From Bacteroidales bacterium (GTDB lineage: Bacteria; Bacteroidota; Bacteroidia; Bacteroidales; Muribaculaceae), in the NCBI GenBank assembly GCA_019415705.1, contig DXYS01000075.1, positions 27,969-91,968 on the forward strand: DNA of 64,000 bases, given 5' to 3'. Below, piece by piece: positions 59,447-64,000 of the stretch. Positions within the stretch are counted from its first letter, which is position 1, and every line of letters starts with the position of its first letter. Made by a program: the position numbers and the translations under genes. The notes beneath the pieces are model-generated. The model did no database searches. It worked only from the letters and a program-made list of their open reading frames with translations, and was not told where the DNA came from.

Positions 59447-61099
59447 TTATCCTATCATTGTGGCGATGTCCTGTTCGACAGTCGTGATGGTGCCGATATT
59501 GAATTTATCCTGAAGCACCTTGAGAATGTCGGGAGTGAAGAATGCCGGCAGGGTAGGACCTGTGTGGATGTTCTTCACGCCCAAGGCGAGTAGGGCGAGC
59601 AACACGATGACAGCCTTCTGCTCATACCATGCGATATTGTAGACGATAGGCAACTCGTTGACATCTTTGAGTCCGAGCGCGTCACGCAGGGCGATGGCGA
59701 TGCGCACGAGTGAGTAGGAGTCGTTGCACTGGCCTGCATCCAATACTCGGGGCACCCCTTCGATGTCGCCCAACTGCAGTTTGTTGTAGCGATATTTGGC
59801 GCAACCTGCCGTCAGTATCACGCAGTCATCGGGCAGAGCCTCTGCAAATTTGGTGTAATATGCGCGCGAGGGAAAGCGTCCGTCGCAACCTGCCATTACG
59901 ACAAATTTGCGTATCTTACCGTGTTTGATGAGGTCTATGATTTTAGGAGCCAATTCGATGACCTGATGATGTGCGAATCCGCCTATGATCTCGCCATGCT
60001 CGATTTCTGTCGGCGGCTGGCACTTCTGTGCATGAGCTATCAGTTCCGAAAAATCTTTCGGCTTGCCGTCGCGGCCGTCCTCGATATGATGTGTGCCCGG
60101 CATACCGACGACGCCTGTCGTATAGACGCGGTCAAGATATGTGCAGTTCTTACGCGGCGGCACGATACAGTTTGATGTGAATAGGAAGACACCGTTAAAT
60201 GTCTCGAACTCGTCTGTCTGGCGCCACCAAGCGTTGCCATAGTTGCCGGCGAAATGGGGATATTTCTTGAACGCGGGATAATATTGACCCGGCAGCATCT
60301 CTGAGTGGGTGTAGACGTCGACGCCTTTTCCGGCGGTCTGCTCCAACAGTTCCTCCAAATCCTTGAGGTCGTGGCCACTAATCAGGATGCCGGGACGCTT
60401 GCGCACGCCGATATCAACTTTTGTAATCTCCGGGTTGCCGTAGCTCTCAGTGTTAGCCCGGTCTAACAGAGCCATTACTTTGACGCCGCCTTCGCCGACA
60501 TTAAGTACGAGAGACAGCAGTTCGTTGACATCAATGTCTGTTCGTGCGGTTTCGGCCATGGCGTTTTCGATAATGGCATATACGTCATCATCTTCGTATC
60601 CGAGATTTGCGGCATGACGTGCATATGCCGCCATTCCTTTACAGCCGTATATGACGAGCTGCTTAAGTCCGCGTATATCGGCGTTTTCCTCGGCGAGCAC
60701 ACCCGTTACAGCTTCATACTTCTCAGCCTCGTCAGGCTCGGCATAGAATTCAACAAGCGCGAGGTCGGGCAGTTCGATAGCCTGCTTTTTGGCTGTTCCG
60801 GCAAGTATATTTTTTAATTCAAATGCGCGGCGGATATAATCGTCTAACGAATCGTTGTCGAAGTTGGCATTTGTGATTGTAGTGAACAGCGCGTCAATCA
60901 CCAAGTGATCGGCCTCTCGTGAAGGCTCACTCTTGGCGCGTAATGCGCGGTTTATTGCGGAAATCCCTCTGACGGCGTAGAGAAGCAAGTCCATACGGGC
61001 CGATGTCTCGGGGTGTTTGCCGCAGACGCCCAATATATTACATCCTGTGCCACGTGCAGTCTCCTGACACTGGTAGCAAAACATCTTCGGGTTGTCCAT
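59447..61099 (-). CDS. hcp: Hydroxylamine reductase / hybrid cluster protein
   Basis: A 550-aa hybrid-cluster protein. The N-terminal cluster is bound by C8, C11, C20 and C26 (FCYQCQETARGTGCNILGVC), and later Cys/His residues bind the hybrid cluster (LFTSNCIVPPRKNC, VVMAGCDGRFPSRAYY, TAGCAKYRYN, LDAGQCNDSYSL). Hcp reduces NO or hydroxylamine and protects anaerobes from nitrosative stress. It lies 3 bp after the cupin gene on the same strand and has its own terminator. Confidence 0.95.
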   Translation of the reverse strand: MDNPKMFCYQCQETARGTGCNILGVCGKHPETSARMDLLLYAVRGISAINRALRAKSEPSREADHLVIDALFTTITNANFDNDSLDDYIRRAFELKNILAGTAKKQAIELPDLALVEFYAEPDEAEKYEAVTGVLAEENADIRGLKQLVIYGCKGMAAYARHAANLGYEDDDVYAIIENAMAETARTDIDVNELLSLVLNVGEGGVKVMALLDRANTESYGNPEITKVDIGVRKRPGILISGHDLKDLEELLEQTAGKGVDVYTHSEMLPGQYYPAFKKYPHFAGNYGNAWWRQTDEFETFNGVFLFTSNCIVPPRKNCTYLDRVYTTGVVGMPGTHHIEDGRDGKPKDFSELIAHAQKCQPPTEIEHGEIIGGFAHHQVIELAPKIIDLIKHGKIRKFVVMAGCDGRFPSRAYYTKFAEALPDDCVILTAGCAKYRYNKLQLGDIEGVPRVLDAGQCNDSYSLVRIAIALRDALGLKDVNELPIVYNIAWYEQKAVIVLLALLALGVKNIHTGPTLPAFFTPDILKVLQDKFNIGTITTVEQDIATMIG

Positions 61100-61102
61100 A
61101 TG

Positions 61103-61435
61103 TCAGTCGTGTTTGATTTTTACAAGCATTACTTTAGCATCTGTGAGAGCGTGGACAGAGTGGGGGACGCCGTCGCCCACCAAGAGCGCTTCGCCGCGGT
61201 GGATATGCACCGGTTTGTCAATTACAGTGAAAATGATTTCACCGTCAAGTACATATACCATCAGCTCTGCAGGTGCGAGATGCTTGGCAAGATCCTGACC
61301 GGCGCTGAAAGATAATAGCGACACGCCTCCGTTGTCATTCTTTAAAATCTCGCGGAACTCCACGTGCTCATCACTGTTTACGACCTGATCGGCGACGGTA
61401 AACGCCTCGCCGAATTTATAATCTGTCTCTAACAT
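61103..61435 (-). CDS. Cupin domain protein
   Basis: A 110-aa single-domain cupin. The metal-binding face probably includes the His in AKHLAPAELMVYVLDGEIIF and the second cupin motif HRGEALLVGDGVPHSVHAL. Small cupins next to hcp are common in anaerobes, and coexpression (3-bp gap) suggests a role in nitrosative or oxidative stress. The function is unassigned. Confidence 0.83.
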   Translation of the reverse strand: MLETDYKFGEAFTVADQVVNSDEHVEFREILKNDNGGVSLLSFSAGQDLAKHLAPAELMVYVLDGEIIFTVIDKPVHIHRGEALLVGDGVPHSVHALTDAKVMLVKIKHD

Positions 61436-61788
61436 AGGCTGTTAATGTTTTTGTAGTTTATAAATGTAGATTTATACTGACATGCCCTTGCATATCCGAC
61501 AATTAAACATCCCCCGGGCGTCGTTAGTTCAAAAATAAGGTATTATGCAAAACAAGTTGTTAAATCAAGCGCCATCACGGCGATTGTAAGAGATTTTTGT
61601 CCGCGTAGCGGTCAGAGCCACATAGTGGCGAAAGCATGTTAGGCCACGGTAAGTAGGCTGTAGGCCTGCGCAACCGTGGTTTCATAGCTCACCCTAAAAA
61701 AGCGCGCTGTAGGTGCGCCGCGACAAACATTATAATAGATTCGCCTCATCTTCAAGATTTCTTCTTGCCCTGTCTACAATAGAGGATA
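61436..61788. other. Gap between the cupin gene and the gene remnant
   Basis: A 353-bp stretch. The central part (61570-61725) is the structured repeat annotated separately. The right part (61726-61788) and the left part (61436-61569) carry no feature I recognise; the left part is AT-rich and is the likely place for the cupin-hcp promoter, though I found no good match to the consensus. Confidence 0.6.
61570..61725. repeat. REP-like structured repeat element
   Basis: Several short palindromes follow one another: 61570-61573/61579-61582, 61601-61604/61608-61611, 61617-61621/61625-61629, 61644-61649/61674-61679 (with inner AGGC/GCCT), and 61702-61705/61715-61718. GCTGTAGG occurs twice. Chains of short GC-rich hairpins of this kind resemble REP elements mobilised by RAYT-type transposases. 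No transposase gene is nearby, so it would be a non-autonomous copy. Confidence 0.55.
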
Positions 61789-62064
61789 TTATCTCTCTAC
61801 CATACTCTTTTGAACGTCAATGATGACTTTTTCGCCGTTGACGGACATGATTACCTTGCAGTTTTTGAAAACGGTCAGTCGCTTGAATTTCAATTTATAG
61901 ACGACTTCACCATTGACCATGTCGTATCGTATATGTTTTGCCGGATACTCTTTGCCGTTGTTAGACAGGACGGCGTCGGTTACTTCTGCCGTTTTAGGAG
62001 CATTTTTGTCGACAAGGACAATGTTTGTGTCTTTGATATTGTCGATGCTTTGATACTTAATTTC
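61789..62064 (-). pseudogene. Start-less gene remnant downstream of the carbonic anhydrase gene
   Basis: The minus strand has an open frame of about 92 codons or slightly more, ending at TAA (61791-61789). It passes through YQSIDNIKDTNIVLVDK, GKEYPAKHIRYDMVNGEVVY and VIMSVNGEKVIIDVQKSMVE, which reads like a real hydrophilic protein. There is no ATG, GTG or TTG in roughly the first 48 codons, and its upstream end overlaps the carbonic anhydrase stop. It is probably the 3' part of a broken gene. An 88-codon plus-strand frame over the same bases is Phe/Cys/Val-rich and looks like a shadow. Confidence 0.55.
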
Positions 62065-62605
62065 AGCAGATGCTGAGCTCGCCCGTGACCGAATCCATTA
62101 CGAAGCCTTGCACCCGAATTCCTTCGGTCGGCATCAACGGATGACGTGCAATGGCGTCGACAGTTTCACGTACGGCATCGTTGGTGTCCTCAAAACCATG
62201 CAGCCATTCGCGCAGATTAATTCCGCAATGCTCCATAAGTGTGATATGCTCCTGACTTACCCCACGCTCTTTCATCAGATGCAGCATTTCGTCGGCGTCC
62301 ATTCCCTGCACTCCGCAATCTGTGTGGCCGATAACCATTATCTCGGTCACCCCCAGTTCGTACACGGCGATAAGCAGACTGCGCATCGTGCTGTCAAACG
62401 GATTAGTTATTGTCGCGCCGGCATTTTTGATCATTTTTACATCGCCGTTGCGTATTCCTAATGCGGCAGGCAGAAGTTCTACCAAGCGCGTGTCCATACA
62501 TGTGACGATAGCAATTTTTTTGTCAGGATATTTGTCGGTAGCAAAGCGACGCGCTCCATCCTCAGCTACAAATTTTTTGTTGAATTCGAGTATTTCCTGT
62601 ATCAT
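62063..62605 (-). CDS. Beta-class carbonic anhydrase
   Basis: A 180-aa zinc enzyme converting CO2 and bicarbonate. Zinc ligands are C36 (VTCMDTRL), H94 and C97 (IGHTDCGVQG), with the D38-R40 pair of the active site. The compact form resembles the short bacterial/archaeal Cab type. The gene overlaps the remnant downstream and starts 3 bp after the end of the HD-domain gene, indicating cotranscription. Confidence 0.93.
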   Translation of the reverse strand: MIQEILEFNKKFVAEDGARRFATDKYPDKKIAIVTCMDTRLVELLPAALGIRNGDVKMIKNAGATITNPFDSTMRSLLIAVYELGVTEIMVIGHTDCGVQGMDADEMLHLMKERGVSQEHITLMEHCGINLREWLHGFEDTNDAVRETVDAIARHPLMPTEGIRVQGFVMDSVTGELSIC

Positions 62606-62608
62606 ATC

Positions 62609-63262
62609 TTAATTTTTTGATGACGTTGTCTCTTCGTCAAATATACGATTGAATATCTCGTTTAAACGAGGTTTGTCTTCGAGTAGCGCGTGGATAGTCT
62701 TAAGATTTTTGGCATTGTCGCTCCACGGTATCCATACTTTCAGATAGCCTTCCGGCCCGTACTTTTCGGTCAGATGCTCTATCGTACGCTGATAATGTCC
62801 GGCCTTGTCTAATTGAGGATAATGGGCCAGACCGTACTGTACGGTGCGCCGTATTATTGTCTCGGCCTCAATGAATCGGTCGGCTTCGGCGACAATGAGT
62901 CCGTACTTGCTGCGAGGCTTATGGTCACTTGACGCACGATGGTCCTCGACCGCCTCTCCCATGGTCTGAATCTCCTCCGGGCTGAAATGCGCTTTCACGA
63001 ACTCGTCGCTTTCGAGTATCTTGCGTGAGTCTTTGTGATGATTTTCCCGGCCGTTGACAAGTCCGAGATCATGGAATGACGCTGTGACGTAAACCATGTC
63101 GACTTTGATGTCAGGCATCTGTTCGGCGAGTTTCAGGCTCTGTTCGATGACCATGCGCACGTGGCCCTCGCGGTGTGCCTTGTCAAACGAAGCATAACGC
63201 GGTATAATCGTTTCCTCGACATAATCGATAATCGCCTTCGAAACAGTCCTTTCCATTGACAT
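62609..63262 (-). CDS. HD domain phosphohydrolase
   Basis: A 217-aa HD-superfamily protein. Metal-binding residues are H34 region (KAHREGHVRMVIEQS), HD in TASFHDLGLVNGRENHHKDS, and VEDHRAS. The C-terminal part (EKYGPEGYLKVWIPWSDNAK) is characteristic of a subgroup with no assigned substrate. It probably hydrolyses a nucleotide or phosphoester. It is 6 bp after the AlkD-like gene and 3 bp before carbonic anhydrase. Confidence 0.85.
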   Translation of the reverse strand: MSMERTVSKAIIDYVEETIIPRYASFDKAHREGHVRMVIEQSLKLAEQMPDIKVDMVYVTASFHDLGLVNGRENHHKDSRKILESDEFVKAHFSPEEIQTMGEAVEDHRASSDHKPRSKYGLIVAEADRFIEAETIIRRTVQYGLAHYPQLDKAGHYQRTIEHLTEKYGPEGYLKVWIPWSDNAKNLKTIHALLEDKPRLNEIFNRIFDEETTSSKN

Positions 63263-63268
63263 ATAAGG

Positions 63269-63889
63269 TTATATATACTTGCTTGCCTCTCTGAGACTGA
63301 GTGGTTTCATTCGGTCATGGTATCTGGCTATGAAATCTCTGACCCAAGCGGGATTTGTTTTGGAGTAGTCACGCAGACTCCATCCGATTGCCTTGTTGAT
63401 GAAAAATTCGTCGCTACCGAAATTATTGACTATAATCTTCTCTAATAGCTCCGTGTCAGTGGCGTGTTTGCGCAGCAACTGATGGTCAATCGCCAAGCGC
63501 CTCACCCAGAAATCCTCGTCTGTCGACCATCTCAGCATCAGATCATTGATGCGCGGGTCACGAAACGCGATGCCGCCCACTGTCCTGTCGAGTCCGTCAA
63601 TCGTGTCCCACCACTGCTTTGAGCGTATAAACTTTTCGACGATCGGCACGTCTTCGTAAGTCAGAAATTTCTGCATCGCCCGGAGATAATCCGTGACAAG
63701 ATATTGGAATTCACGGTGCTCGTCAGCCCAGCATTGCTCAAGAAACTCTCGGTCTATGACTCCGACCTTCTTGTCCCGGGCGATAACGTCTTTATAAACC
63801 GCGCGTCTCTCAGGCGTCTGCAGACCGTAGAATTTGAATCTGTCGCGCATGTATGCCTCCATGTGCCGTGCGTTCTTCTCATCACGCAA
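63269..63889 (-). CDS. AlkD-like DNA alkylation repair protein
   Basis: A 206-aa HEAT-like repeat protein of the AlkC/AlkD DNA glycosylase family that removes positively charged alkylated bases. Typical motifs are MEAYMRDRFKFYGLQTPERR, SKQWWDTIDGLDRTVGGIAF, WVRRLAIDHQL and FINKAIGWSLRDYSKTNP. The start is unclear: the frame begins with a TTG at 63889, and coding similarity continues a little upstream to GTA/TCA codons without an ATG. An ATG at 63927 is two bases out of frame, so a small frameshift near the 5' end is possible. An internal ATG at 63862 is another option. Confidence 0.82.
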   Translation of the reverse strand: MRDEKNARHMEAYMRDRFKFYGLQTPERRAVYKDVIARDKKVGVIDREFLEQCWADEHREFQYLVTDYLRAMQKFLTYEDVPIVEKFIRSKQWWDTIDGLDRTVGGIAFRDPRINDLMLRWSTDEDFWVRRLAIDHQLLRKHATDTELLEKIIVNNFGSDEFFINKAIGWSLRDYSKTNPAWVRDFIARYHDRMKPLSLREASKYI

Positions 63890-63963
63890 AAACTCAAATG
63901 CCTCTTGACCTTCTGATACTTACTCATTACGATACATCAATTTGCAGATAGTATGTTTGTGGA

Positions 63964-63977
63964 GCAATTCGAATTGC
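63964..63977. promoter_or_regulatory. 14-bp perfect palindrome upstream of the alkD operon
   Basis: GCAATTCGAATTGC reads the same on both strands. It lies about 75 bp upstream of the alkD start on the minus strand and could be an operator for a dimeric regulator. No regulator is seen nearby. Confidence 0.4.
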
Positions 63978-64000
63978 AACTTTAAATATGCCGCAAAAAA

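Noticed and set aside
61810..62076. 88-codon plus-strand frame
   Set aside because: The minus strand reads as a better protein over the same bases; this frame is Phe/Val/Cys-rich as antisense frames often are.
1..64000. rRNA, tRNA genes and prophage
   Set aside because: No recognisable conserved rRNA sequence, tRNA cloverleaf or phage structural gene was seen by reading; a covariance-model search would settle this.

Overview
The window looks like a chromosomal segment from a member of the Bacteroidales (phylum Bacteroidota), plausibly a gut Muribaculaceae-like species. Evidence is the ExbB-ExbD-ExbD-TonB operon with paired ExbD proteins, promoters of the Bacteroidota type (TTTG/TTG, about 20 nt, TAnnTTTG), a UpxY/NusG-like regulator in front of a polysaccharide locus, C-terminal tails resembling type IX secretion sorting signals, and secreted leucine-rich-repeat/transglutaminase and DUF4932 proteins. 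The family-level placement is inference. No rRNA, tRNA, CRISPR array or prophage was seen.

Layout. 0-4.4 kb: the end of one TonB-like gene converging on an energy-transduction operon (exbB, two exbD, tonB; minus strand). 4.4-18.6 kb: housekeeping genes in moderately GC-rich DNA: ftsY, rimO, a chorismate-using synthase, a three-gene O-acylation set (two SGNH proteins plus an MBOAT acyltransferase), a secreted GH3 glycosidase, uvrB and a YgiQ radical-SAM protein. 18.6-46.2 kb: one long plus-strand surface-polysaccharide locus. It opens with an unusual protein that joins a degenerate tyrosine-recombinase-like region to a NusG/UpxY-like NGN-KOW antiterminator. The ends are GC-rich (UDP-glucose dehydrogenase, UDP-uronate epimerase and CBS-nucleotidyltransferase on the left; PglC-like phosphosugar transferase and aminotransferase on the right). 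The visibly AT-richer centre (about 23.9-44.2 kb) reads as an exchangeable cassette. It encodes a sugar-nucleotide 4,6-dehydratase and aminotransferase, a dedicated acyl-making set (ACP, ketoacyl reductase, KAS III, LpxD-like transferase), an aminotransferase homologue lacking the PLP lysine, ATP-grasp/TupA-like/FemAB-like/CapA-like proteins suggesting amino-acid decoration, glycosyltransferases, a flippase and a polymerase. Most genes overlap by 4 nt, so the cassette is probably one transcript.

46.2-54 kb: a rubredoxin (54 aa) with a DUF488 protein, nicotinate phosphoribosyltransferase, a DUF4932 protein with an HExxH motif, a protein of five tandem 29-residue DKNYY-like repeats, an ECF sigma/anti-sigma-like/Spy-like operon ending in a 50-aa reading frame, and an LRR-transglutaminase protein. 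54-59.4 kb: an accessory area with two genes (a flavodoxin-cyclophilin-like gene and a YczE-like membrane protein) each interrupted by a single in-frame TAG where Gln is likely, an AraC regulator, a hipBA toxin-antitoxin pair, and a deleted second copy of the YczE gene on the other side of hipBA. 59.4-64 kb: hybrid cluster protein (hcp) with a cupin, a structured REP-like repeat, a start-less gene remnant, beta-carbonic anhydrase, an HD hydrolase and an AlkD-like protein.

The strongest leads are the recombinase-NusG fusion at the head of the polysaccharide locus, the mini fatty-acid-type acylation module with a lysine-less aminotransferase homologue, and the paired amber codons around the hipBA insertion.
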